A stretch of 45,132 nucleotides of DNA from Candidatus Aminicenantota bacterium (lineage in GTDB: Bacteria > Acidobacteriota > Aminicenantia > S016-38). Location: positions 1-45,132 of the forward strand of contig JALSNJ010000014.1 in NCBI GenBank assembly GCA_026987025.1, written 5' to 3'. Within the stretch, counting starts at the first letter, position 1; each line of letters begins with the position of its first letter. Under the pieces are notes generated by a model. It was given only the letters and a program-made list of their open reading frames with translations, was not told where the DNA came from and did not search any database. Positions 1 to 6,305 of this stretch are shown here, piece after piece. A program made the position numbers and the translations under genes.

Positions 1-161
1 ATGAGGCGGAGGGCAAAGACGGAGGTGAGCTTGCGAAGAAGGCGAAGGAGGTATTCTTTGTCCGAGGGGCGAAGGTAGGGGAGCTCGTCCTGAAGGTGGC
101 AGATGAGGTGGTAGTAGGCCGGGGAGGGAAATTTGAGGAAATGTCGGGCAAGTCTCGCCAT
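1..161 (-). CDS. RAYT/IS200-like (Y1) transposase, N-terminal part, cut by window edge
   Basis: Reading the minus strand from an ATG at 161 gives an open frame that runs off the window, about 53 codons. It opens MARLARHFLKFPSPAYYHL and continues with a D-KEYLLRLLRKL stretch. This is the N-terminal pattern of REP-associated tyrosine transposases and other Y1 (HUH) transposases, which nick single-stranded DNA: a YYH core, then an acidic residue and an FL/YLL helix. The catalytic HUH and Tyr lie beyond the window. A good GGAGG site sits 5 bases before the ATG, and a GGGGACAGACCC element lies upstream (192-203), as is usual for this family. The frame is real by its RBS and motif. The family call rests on a short stretch, so it is moderate. 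Confidence 0.6.
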   Translation of the reverse strand, partial: MARLARHFLKFPSPAYYHLICHLQDELPYLRPSDKEYLLRLLRKLTSVFALRL

Positions 162-177
162 GGCAACCTCCGGGGTA

Positions 178-203
178 ATTATATCAAAAAAGGGTCTGTC
201 CCC
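178..203 (-). repeat. RAYT-associated GGGGACAGACCC element with -10 box
   Basis: On the minus strand the sequence upstream of the transposase reads TTGGGGACAGACCC, then a T-run and TATAAT (178-183). The GGGGACAGACCC word at 192-203 is a sequence I know from upstream of RAYT/IS200-like transposase genes in many bacteria. That link is from general knowledge, not from a search. It probably serves as transposase recognition end and as promoter. Confidence 0.5.
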
Positions 204-208
204 AAAAT

Positions 209-238
209 TTGACAAGGGCAAAAAATCCATTGTAAAAT
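209..238 (+). promoter_or_regulatory. Promoter of the SHYST-repeat gene
   Basis: TTGACA at 209-214 and TAAAAT at 233-238 are 18 bases apart. The start codon at 247 lies 8 bases beyond the -10 box and has no Shine-Dalgarno site, so the transcript should have almost no leader. The -35 box abuts the transposase element. Confidence 0.6.
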
Positions 239-246
239 TTGGGTGA

Positions 247-666
247 ATGAAAGAAATTATTGCCCTTTGTCTGTTTTCTTTATTTTCGGTGGCCATTATG
301 GCAGGGGAACTTAAGGTTCTGGATTCTCATTATTCAACGGTAGGTTATATTCAGGAAGACGGTCGGGTAATGGATTCCCACTACTCAACGCTGGGTTATA
401 TAAAAAATGGGCGGGTGGAGAATTCCCACTATTCCCTGCTGGGATACATAAGGGAGGACAGGATAGAAGATTCGCATTACTCCACCTTGGCATATTTGAA
501 AGAAAACAGAATTTTGGATTCCCATTATTCAACCCTTTACATAGTAAGGGAAGATGGAAGAATAGAAAATTCCCATTACCAGACCGTTGGCTATGTCCAA
601 AATTATACTCCGAAGGATTTTCCAGGGTTGGCGGCTTTTCTGCTGTTTTTCCGGGGCCTAAGGTAA
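247..666 (+). CDS. Secreted six-repeat protein, SHYST/GYI repeats (5-fold beta-flower-like)
   Basis: The 139-residue product has a signal peptide (about residues 1-20, MAG end) followed by six tandem repeats of about 16 residues. Each has a D/N-SHYST-x-GYI core at residues 26, 43, 59, 76, 91 and 108, separated by short charged turns such as EDGR or KNGR. It ends with a hydrophobic LAAFLLFF stretch near 128-136. This pattern resembles the small secreted '5-fold beta-flower' proteins of Bacteroidota, which have x-S-x-TIGYIK-DG repeats and an Ala/Phe-rich end. The name comes from memory and no molecular role is known to me. ATG 247 is the first possible start because an in-frame TGA directly precedes it. 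The last 9 bases overlap the opposing gene at 658. Confidence 0.75.
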   Translation: MKEIIALCLFSLFSVAIMAGELKVLDSHYSTVGYIQEDGRVMDSHYSTLGYIKNGRVENSHYSLLGYIREDRIEDSHYSTLAYLKENRILDSHYSTLYIVREDGRIENSHYQTVGYVQNYTPKDFPGLAAFLLFFRGLR

Positions 667-1143
667 GGCCTTAAGCAGGGAAATATCCCCGGTATTTAAA
701 TCAAGAACAAGGGCGGTGGCTTCCCCGGTAAGGTATCCACAGGCCTCCCCGGGATTGAGAACCCAGGTCCCTTTAACCCTCCTCCTCTCCAGCTTATGGG
801 TATGACCGTATATTACATAATCGTAAAGTCCGCTGGTGGCTGCGGCTTCCAAAGCGTAGGGCTCGTGCATCAAAAAGAACTTCTTTCCTGCGAACTGTAG
901 CTCCATGGGTCCTGGCTTTATCTCCCCAAAATCGCTTATAACATCCCTGAGAAAGAGCCTTTCTCCGCAGTTATTCCCGAAAACTGCAAAGAATTTGAAG
1001 GACGAAAAGGGCCTGGCTGCAAAGGGAGCAACGATGTCCCCGGCATGCAGCACTATCTCAACCCCCTCCCTTTTAAATTCCTCCACGAAGAAGTTGATGA
1101 AGTCCATTCTGTCGTGAGTGTCAGAGATTATACCTATTTTCAT
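658..1143 (-). CDS. YfcE/MJ0936-type metallophosphoesterase
   Basis: The 161-residue protein is a single calcineurin-like metallophosphoesterase domain. Metal-binding motifs are visible in order: SDTHD (residues 8-12), HAGDIV (33-38), GNNC (56-59), MHEP and GHTHKLE near 116. Length and motifs fit the small YfcE/MJ0936 phosphodiesterases, which cleave phosphodiesters with two metal ions in the cytoplasm. The natural substrate is usually unknown. The gene is last in an operon after polA: its ATG overlaps the polA stop as ATGA (1140-1143), and a GGAGGGAGG purine run within polA provides the ribosome site. There is no signal peptide. Confidence 0.88.
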   Translation of the reverse strand: MKIGIISDTHDRMDFINFFVEEFKREGVEIVLHAGDIVAPFAARPFSSFKFFAVFGNNCGERLFLRDVISDFGEIKPGPMELQFAGKKFFLMHEPYALEAAATSGLYDYVIYGHTHKLERRRVKGTWVLNPGEACGYLTGEATALVLDLNTGDISLLKALP

Positions 1144-3707
1144 GCCTTGGCCTCCCTCCAGTTTTTCCCGTAGGCTATATCCACCACCAAGGGAACCCTG
1201 AGGGCCACCACATTTTCCATGGTGTCCTTCACCAGGCTTTTTACCTCGTCCAGTTCCTCCTGCGGAACCTCCAGGACCAGCTCGTCGTGAACCTGCATAA
1301 TCATTTTGGCCCTGAAATTCCTTTCCTTAATTTTCCGATACACCTCTATCATGGCTTTCTTCATTATATCCGCCGCGGTTCCCTGGATAGGGGTGTTCAT
1401 GGCTATCCTCTCTCCGGCAGCCTGTATGTTCTTGTTGGGGGAGAGAAGCTCCGGAATCCTCCTCCTCCTCCCGAAGAGGGTTCTCACATATCCCTTCTCT
1501 TTAGCCTCCGCCACGGTTTTATCTATATACTCCTTAACTCCGGGGTATTTTTCAAAATACCTTCTTATGAAATCCGCCGCCTGATGAACATCCACCCCCA
1601 GCTCCTTGGAAAGGGAATAGGCGGAGGTTCCGTAAATTATGCTGAAATTTATTATTTTAGCCCTCCTTCTCTTTTCATCCGGAGGGAGGTCAAGGTCGGC
1701 GAAAACCTCCTCCGCCGTGGCCTTATGTATGTCCTCTCCCTCCTGGAATGCCCTTATCAATTTTTCGTCTCCGCTCATGTGGGCCACCACCCTGAGCTCT
1801 ATCTGAGAGTAATCGGCGGAGAGGAGAAACCATCGGTCCTCGGCCACGAAGGCCTCCCTGACCTTTTTCCCCAACTCCCCCCTTATGGGAATGTTCTGAA
1901 GGTTGGGGTCCGAGGAGGAAAGCCGTCCGGTGGCGGTTCCGGTTTGATGATATGTGGTGTGGATCCTGCCCGTTTGAGGATGAACATAACCTGCCAGGGG
2001 CTCAATGTAGGTGGATTTGATCTTGGCAAGCTGCCTGTACTTGAGAACAAGGCCCGGAACCTCATGCATGGAGGAGAGCTCCTTCAGAACCTCCATGTCC
2101 GTGGAATAACCCTTGGTCTTCTTTGTCTTTTTAATAAGGGGAAGTCTCAGTTTTTCAAAGAGGACCTCCCCCAGCTGCTTGGGAGAGTTTATGTTAAATT
2201 TTACCCCAGCCTTGCGATATATTTCTTCTTCCAGGGAATAAAGTTCCCCCTCAAGCTCCCTGGAAAGGTTCTGAAGCTTACCCAGGTCCAGCTTTACTCC
2301 GTTGAATTCCATGTGGGCGAGAACTTCTACCAGGGGAAGCTCTATCTCCCGGTAAACCTCTTCCAGCCCTTCTTCCTTTATTTTGGGATAAAGGGCTTCG
2401 CAGAGCCTTAAGGCTACCTCTGCGCTTTCCCCACCCCTGGCTGCCCTGCCCCACTGTACCCCCAGAACCTCCAGGGCCACGGATTCCAGGGAATGGGACC
2501 TTTTCTCCGGCCAGAGCAGGTAGGAAAGGAGCATGGAATCCATGTGAGGATTTTTGAACTCCACGCCCCTTTTTAAAAGAACAACCATGGAGTACTTGAT
2601 GTTATGTCCGTATTTGGGAAGTTTCTCATCGGAGAGCAGAGGGGAAAGGAGATTAAGGACAGACTCTTCGTTGCCCTTCAAAGGAATGTAATACCCCTTT
2701 CCGGGGGCTGAGCTGAAGGATATTCCCAGAAGCTGGGTCCACATGGGCCTGGGGTCGTTTCCTTCCAGGACCAGGGAAATTCTGTTTCCAATCTTTTTAA
2801 GGGCCTTCTCTATCTCCTCCCGCTTCTTCAGGGTTATGAATTCCCCGGCCTCCTCCCCCTCCTTTATGTATTCTTTAAGAAGGGAATTGAATTCCAGCTC
2901 CCGCAGCAGGGGAAGAAGCCTGTCAAGGTCAGGCTCCCTCAGGCGGAAATCCTCAAGGTTTACCTCCACCGGAAGGTCCCTGTCTATCTTCACCAATTGA
3001 TGGCTCAATTTTAAATCCTGCATGTGGGAAAGGATGGCCTTTCTCTGACGGGGAGGAATCTTGTCCAGATTCTGTAGAAGATTCTCCAGGGAGCCGAATT
3101 TTTTTATAAGGGCTTTGGCGGTTTTCTCCCCTATACCTTTTACTCCGGGGATGTTATCCACCGGGTCCCCCATGAGGGCCAAAACATCGGCCACCTGATG
3201 GGGTTTAACCCCAAAATGCTCCTGGCAGTTGTCTTTGTCTATGTATTTTTCCTTGCCGGGGTGATAAATTTTAACCCCATCCTCCAGGACCTGAAGAAGG
3301 TCCTTATCCGAACTTACTATAACCACCTCAAAACCCTTCTCCTTGAGTTTCCTTGCCAGGGAAGCCATAAGGTCATCGGCCTCGTACCTCGGCTCCTCTA
3401 TGTAGGGAATATTCAGGGCCTCCAGCAGCTTTTTAACATAGGGAACCTGCACCTGAAGTTCGTCGGGCATGGGTTTACGCTGGGCTTTGTATTGCTCAAA
3501 GAGCTCGTGCCTGACGGTTTTGCCCTTAACATCAAAGGCCACCACCAGGTAATCCGGCTTTTCTTCCCGGACCAGTTTCCTCAAAACATTGTGGAAACCG
3601 TAAACCGCATTGGTTGGCAGGCCCGAAGAGTTTGTAAGTCTGGGAAGCGCGTAGAAGCTTCGGTAAAGAACGGAGCTTCCGTCTACTATAAAAACCCTCC
3701 CCTTCAT
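1140..3707 (-). CDS. polA: DNA polymerase I with inactive proofreading domain
   Basis: The 855-residue family-A polymerase replaces RNA primers and fills repair gaps. The N-terminal 5' nuclease (about 1-290) is intact: D9, EADD 109-112, DKD 134-136 and GDPVDN 180-185. The middle 3'-5' exonuclease fold remains, but its acidic residues are gone. The usual DTE motif reads LEGND and the NLKYD motif reads NIKYS, so proofreading is probably lost, as in Taq polymerase. Polymerase motif A (DYSQIELR), motif B (RRRAKIINFSIIYG, with Ser where Gly is usual) and motif C (QVHDE, about 805-809) are present. The ATG shares one base with the upstream gene's stop (TGATG), and the downstream phosphoesterase overlaps by ATGA. 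Confidence 0.97.
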   Translation of the reverse strand: MKGRVFIVDGSSVLYRSFYALPRLTNSSGLPTNAVYGFHNVLRKLVREEKPDYLVVAFDVKGKTVRHELFEQYKAQRKPMPDELQVQVPYVKKLLEALNIPYIEEPRYEADDLMASLARKLKEKGFEVVIVSSDKDLLQVLEDGVKIYHPGKEKYIDKDNCQEHFGVKPHQVADVLALMGDPVDNIPGVKGIGEKTAKALIKKFGSLENLLQNLDKIPPRQRKAILSHMQDLKLSHQLVKIDRDLPVEVNLEDFRLREPDLDRLLPLLRELEFNSLLKEYIKEGEEAGEFITLKKREEIEKALKKIGNRISLVLEGNDPRPMWTQLLGISFSSAPGKGYYIPLKGNEESVLNLLSPLLSDEKLPKYGHNIKYSMVVLLKRGVEFKNPHMDSMLLSYLLWPEKRSHSLESVALEVLGVQWGRAARGGESAEVALRLCEALYPKIKEEGLEEVYREIELPLVEVLAHMEFNGVKLDLGKLQNLSRELEGELYSLEEEIYRKAGVKFNINSPKQLGEVLFEKLRLPLIKKTKKTKGYSTDMEVLKELSSMHEVPGLVLKYRQLAKIKSTYIEPLAGYVHPQTGRIHTTYHQTGTATGRLSSSDPNLQNIPIRGELGKKVREAFVAEDRWFLLSADYSQIELRVVAHMSGDEKLIRAFQEGEDIHKATAEEVFADLDLPPDEKRRRAKIINFSIIYGTSAYSLSKELGVDVHQAADFIRRYFEKYPGVKEYIDKTVAEAKEKGYVRTLFGRRRRIPELLSPNKNIQAAGERIAMNTPIQGTAADIMKKAMIEVYRKIKERNFRAKMIMQVHDELVLEVPQEELDEVKSLVKDTMENVVALRVPLVVDIAYGKNWREAKA

Positions 3708-4342
3708 CAGTCCACTTTAACCCACTTCTCGTCAAAGCCGAGGCCTTTGAGTTCGGTCTCCAGAATCAAAATGAAAGGCCTTTCTATCTTCGGGAAGGGA
3801 AAGGAAATTTCCGTCTCCCCCTGGCTATTAAGATGCCCCCTGGTAAGAAAGAGTTTTTTTCCATCGGGAAACTTAAGGAAAACCTCCACCGTGTTTCCCG
3901 AAAGGTCGGCTCTCTCCTGGGTTTTAACCCTGACCTTCAGATTTACCTCCTTTTCGCCAACCCTAACCTCCTCCAGCACTAAGTAAACCTTCTTTATCTT
4001 TTTCAGGGCTTCAAGAAATTGCTGACTTAAATCCTCCTCCACCACCGGAGCCCGTGGAATCTCCTCCTTCTCCCCCAGCTCCCTCATGATGATCTCGTCA
4101 AACTCCCCCCTTTTCAGGTCCGCTATCATCTTCTGGTGCTGTTGAATCATGAGAAGCCTTACCTTTTCGCTGAGATTTTCGTCTCCAAGAAGACCGTCGT
4201 AGGGGGTCTTCCGGCTGGAAACGATCATACCCCGGAAGAAAAGCAGGGTCTCAATAACCGGGTTCTTGGGTCCCTTGTCTTCGGTCTGCACATGGAACTT
4301 GTAGCCTCTGTAGAGAACATCGTTGTTAAAACCTGGAATCAT
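3707..4342 (-). CDS. Hypothetical protein, FHVQTED-type N-terminal domain
   Basis: The 211-residue protein has no signal peptide or membrane segment. Its N-terminus (IPGFNNDVLYRGYKFHVQT, then EDKG and NPVIETL) matches a conserved hypothetical family I recall from thermophiles and delta/acidobacterial genomes. A polar central region with SRKTPYDGLL and helices follows. The C-terminal half (about 125-211) is beta-rich, with alternating K-V-x-L strands like an Ig or carboxypeptidase-regulatory fold. No function can be assigned. It leads the polA operon and its stop shares one base with the polA ATG, so the two are translationally coupled. It lacks a Shine-Dalgarno site, and a TAAAAT box ends 6 bases before the ATG, implying a leaderless mRNA. 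Confidence 0.7.
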   Translation of the reverse strand: MIPGFNNDVLYRGYKFHVQTEDKGPKNPVIETLLFFRGMIVSSRKTPYDGLLGDENLSEKVRLLMIQQHQKMIADLKRGEFDEIIMRELGEKEEIPRAPVVEEDLSQQFLEALKKIKKVYLVLEEVRVGEKEVNLKVRVKTQERADLSGNTVEVFLKFPDGKKLFLTRGHLNSQGETEISFPFPKIERPFILILETELKGLGFDEKWVKVD

Positions 4343-4348
4343 AAGTTT

Positions 4349-4377
4349 ATTTTAATATACAGGAAAATTTCCTTCAA
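4349..4377 (-). promoter_or_regulatory. Promoter of the polA operon, leaderless type
   Basis: On the minus strand TTGAAG (4377-4372) is followed after 17 bases by TAAAAT (4354-4349), with the ATG of the first gene only 6 bases further at 4342. There is no ribosome-binding site in those 6 bases. Confidence 0.55.
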
Positions 4378-4420
4378 CTTTTATCCACCCACCCTTAAAT
4401 TCATCTTCCGGAGAAATCGG

Positions 4421-4475
4421 TTGACAAGTAGCTCTATTTGGGGTTAGAATTTTTTCTACAAAATAAATTAGGAGG
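4421..4475 (+). promoter_or_regulatory. Promoter and RBS of exbD / thioredoxin-like pair
   Basis: TTGACA at 4421-4426 and TAGAAT at 4445-4450 are 18 bases apart. A strong AGGAGG at 4470-4475 sits 5 bases before the ATG at 4481. This is a conventional leadered promoter, unlike many others in the window. Confidence 0.65.
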
Positions 4476-4480
4476 AAAAT

Positions 4481-4912
4481 ATGGGCGTTTCCGTAGGCTC
4501 TGGCTCTATCAAATCGGACCCCAATGTGGTTCCCTTCTGCGATGTACTTTTAGTTCTGTTAATAATATTCATGGTTCTTACCCCCACCGCTCAACAGGGA
4601 ATGGATGTTAAACTGCCAGAGGTTCAGACCTCCAGCGAACAGACCCAACCCCAGGGACCCAGCCTTCCCATGCTGGTGGTAAAGCAGAGGGGTTCTCAGC
4701 TGGAAATCACCCTTAACAATCAACCCGTTCCATACTCTGACCTGGTAAACACCCTCAGGATGAAGCTGGCCACCAGGATCGACAGGAGGCTTTTCCTTAG
4801 AGTTGGACCCAAAGTTAAATATGGAACCGTGGTGGACATAATAGATAAGTGCAAAACTGCCGGGGCAGACGCTGTGGCCTTAGTGCCCATCCCTGCAGAA
4901 GAAACTCAATGA
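4481..4912 (+). CDS. exbD: ExbD/TolR biopolymer transport protein (orphan copy)
   Basis: The 143-residue protein is an ExbD-type subunit of the proton-driven ExbB-ExbD motor. The N-terminal cytoplasmic stretch ends in PNVVPFCDVLLVLLIIFMVL, a single membrane helix (about 18-36). It carries the Asp of the VPFCDVLLVLLIIFM signature that transfers protons, and a periplasmic domain follows. It is a clear paralogue of the ExbD at 21950-22387, with nearly the same membrane segment (PNVVPFCDVLLVLLIIFM). No ExbB lies next to it here. It may work with the ExbB at 22399, because many bacteria of this type use two ExbD proteins. The stop overlaps the next gene's ATG as ATGA. Confidence 0.92.
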   Translation: MGVSVGSGSIKSDPNVVPFCDVLLVLLIIFMVLTPTAQQGMDVKLPEVQTSSEQTQPQGPSLPMLVVKQRGSQLEITLNNQPVPYSDLVNTLRMKLATRIDRRLFLRVGPKVKYGTVVDIIDKCKTAGADAVALVPIPAEETQ

Positions 4913-5295
4913 AAGCAAAAGCCGCTCTGACGCTGCTTCTTCTTTCCTTTTTGCTGGGCGGTCCTTACTCCCCCAAGGAAGAAGCTATTAAAAGGATCGC
5001 CTCCGTAAAGGAAAAGGTAAAAATTCTGGTGGTTTTCGGGTACTGGTGTCCTGACTCCCAGAGGAATGTTCCCCGCTTCTTTACCATCATGTGGAAGGCG
5101 GAAAATCCCAACATCTCCTACGAGCTGGTTCCGGTCTCCAGAGGTAAAAATCCCCTCAGGGAAAAGCTTAATGTAAGGAGAATCCCCACTTTTATAATAT
5201 ACAAAGCGGGAAAGGAAATAGGAAGGATTGTAGAAAATCCCAGAAAAACCTTAGAGGAAGACCTGGCGGAGATCCTTACAGGCTCCGGGTCCTGA
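4909..5295 (+). CDS. Secreted thioredoxin-fold protein with single active-site Cys
   Basis: The start is taken as ATG 4909, which overlaps the exbD stop (ATGA). An earlier in-frame start lies inside exbD and would spoil the signal peptide. The 128-residue product has an N-terminal hydrophobic segment (ALTLLLLSFLLGG) and then a thioredoxin fold. A beta strand KILVVFGYW leads to WCPDSQRNVP, and RRIPTF supplies the cis-proline loop. The active site is CPDS rather than CxxC, so the resolving cysteine is missing. WC-x-DS motifs occur in thioredoxin-like families with poorly known roles. It probably acts in the periplasm. Co-translation with ExbD suggests a link to the envelope energy system, but that is inference. 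It overlaps the opposing yitT end by 20 bases. Confidence 0.75.
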   Translation: MKAKAALTLLLLSFLLGGPYSPKEEAIKRIASVKEKVKILVVFGYWCPDSQRNVPRFFTIMWKAENPNISYELVPVSRGKNPLREKLNVRRIPTFIIYKAGKEIGRIVENPRKTLEEDLAEILTGSGS

Positions 5296-6136
5296 ATCCC
5301 CTGCCCACCACTTCATAGACATCGGTTATTATCATAAAGGCCTGCGGGTCTATTCTTTTAACCTCCTGCCTCAGGACGGGAAATTCCTTTCTGGAAATCA
5401 CCGTCATAATAACCCTTCTGGGTTTTCCCAGATAAAAGGTCTCTCCCCTTAAAAAAGTCCCTGAACGGTTCATCCCCCTGAGAACGAATTCCTTTACCTC
5501 CTCCTCCTTTTCCGTAACTATAAGGGCAAGCTTGGCATAGCTCCAGCCCTCCAGCACGAAATCTATGGTTTTAGAGGAAAGGAAGAGGCTTAAATATCCC
5601 AGAAGGGGAGCCTCCAGGGATTTGAAGGTAAGGCCGCTGGCGGAAATTATGAAGAAATCCACCAGAAATATTCCCACCCCAACGCTCATCCCTGTCCAGC
5701 GGTTAAGAACCTGTCCTATTACATCGGTGCCCCCGGTGGACGCCCTTCCTTTAAAGACAAAACCCAAACCGGCCCCCAACAAAAGACCTCCGTAAATGGA
5801 GGCCAGAAGAGGGTTGGAGGTGGCCGAAGGAAGACGCAAAACTTCGTGGGCAAAGTCAATGGCAAAGTTGAGTATCAGCATTCCAAGAATAGTTCTGGCT
5901 CCGTATTCTCTTCCCAGGACCTTTACCCCAAGATAAAGGACGGGTATATTGAGGAGTATGGAAGTAAGGCCCACGGGGAGTGAGAAAAAATAATTGAGAA
6001 TTATTGCTATACCGGAGACCCCTCCCGGAACGATGTGATGAGGAATGAGAAAAAGAGCGTATGCTAAACCCAGTACGGCCGAGCCTGAGATTATAAATAG
6101 AAAATTCCTTATCTCCTTTTTCACCCGGGATTTCAT
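5276..6136 (-). CDS. YitT family membrane protein (DUF161 + DUF2179)
   Basis: The 286-residue protein has about five or six membrane helices in the first 200 residues, then a soluble C-terminal domain (about 205-286). The motifs IPHHIVPGGVSGIA near 30-45 and FKGRASTGGTDVIG in the middle mark the YitT/DUF161 family. The tail (TEKEEEVKEFVLRGMNRSGT ... VISRKEFPVLRQEVKRIDPQAF) is a DUF2179 domain. The transport substrate of this family is not established. The start is unusual: ATG 6136 lies only 13 bases after the 3' end of tRNA-Phe, with a T/A-rich gap and no Shine-Dalgarno site. A GTG at 6124 is possible but also lacks a ribosome site. Confidence 0.9.
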   Translation of the reverse strand: MKSRVKKEIRNFLFIISGSAVLGLAYALFLIPHHIVPGGVSGIAIILNYFFSLPVGLTSILLNIPVLYLGVKVLGREYGARTILGMLILNFAIDFAHEVLRLPSATSNPLLASIYGGLLLGAGLGFVFKGRASTGGTDVIGQVLNRWTGMSVGVGIFLVDFFIISASGLTFKSLEAPLLGYLSLFLSSKTIDFVLEGWSYAKLALIVTEKEEEVKEFVLRGMNRSGTFLRGETFYLGKPRRVIMTVISRKEFPVLRQEVKRIDPQAFMIITDVYEVVGRGFRTRSL

Positions 6137-6149
6137 AAAAATAAAAAAG

Positions 6150-6222
6150 TGCCGGGAGACGGAATCGAACCGCCGACACGGGGATTTTCAGTCCCCTGCT
6201 CTACCGACTGAGCTATCCCGGC
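6150..6222 (-). tRNA. tRNA-Phe (GAA)
   Basis: The minus strand folds as a cloverleaf: acceptor GCCGGGA (6222-6216) pairs with TCCCGGC, and the discriminator is A at 6150. The D-loop reads AGCTCAGTCGGTAGAGC, the anticodon loop CTGAAAA contains GAA, and the T-loop has GGTTCGATTCC. CCA is not encoded: the base after the discriminator is C, then six T. The yitT start codon follows 13 bases downstream. Confidence 0.97.
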
Positions 6223-6231
6223 CTGTGAGAT

Positions 6232-6260
6232 ATTTTGCAAAATTTCCCTCCCATTGTCAA
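6232..6260 (-). promoter_or_regulatory. Promoter of tRNA-Phe (and probably yitT)
   Basis: TTGACA (6260-6255) and CAAAAT (6237-6232) on the minus strand are separated by 17 bases. The tRNA begins 9 bases beyond the -10 box, so the primary transcript carries only a 2-3 base 5' leader. No other promoter is visible for the yitT gene behind it. Confidence 0.65.
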
Positions 6261-6305
6261 CCCCGAATTGCCTCATTAAATTCAGGAAGGATAGGCTCCT
6301 TGGAC

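Noticed and set aside
320-590. Tandem repeats that could look like a CRISPR or satellite array
   Set aside because: The repeats are degenerate at DNA level, keep a coding period of 15-17 codons and lie inside a signal-peptide protein.
1287-2411. 374-codon open frame on the plus strand opposite polA
   Set aside because: It lies wholly within polA, which has all catalytic motifs. The frame is open by codon bias, with no ribosome site or family motif.
4849-4908. Thioredoxin-like gene starting inside exbD at 4849
   Set aside because: It would place about 20 Cys/Arg-rich residues before the signal peptide. ATG 4909 makes an ATGA junction with exbD.
6141-6149. Intrinsic terminator after tRNA-Phe formed by the T-run
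   Set aside because: Only six T follow the tRNA and the only hairpin is the acceptor/T arm of the tRNA itself. The yitT gene has no other visible promoter, so read-through is more likely.
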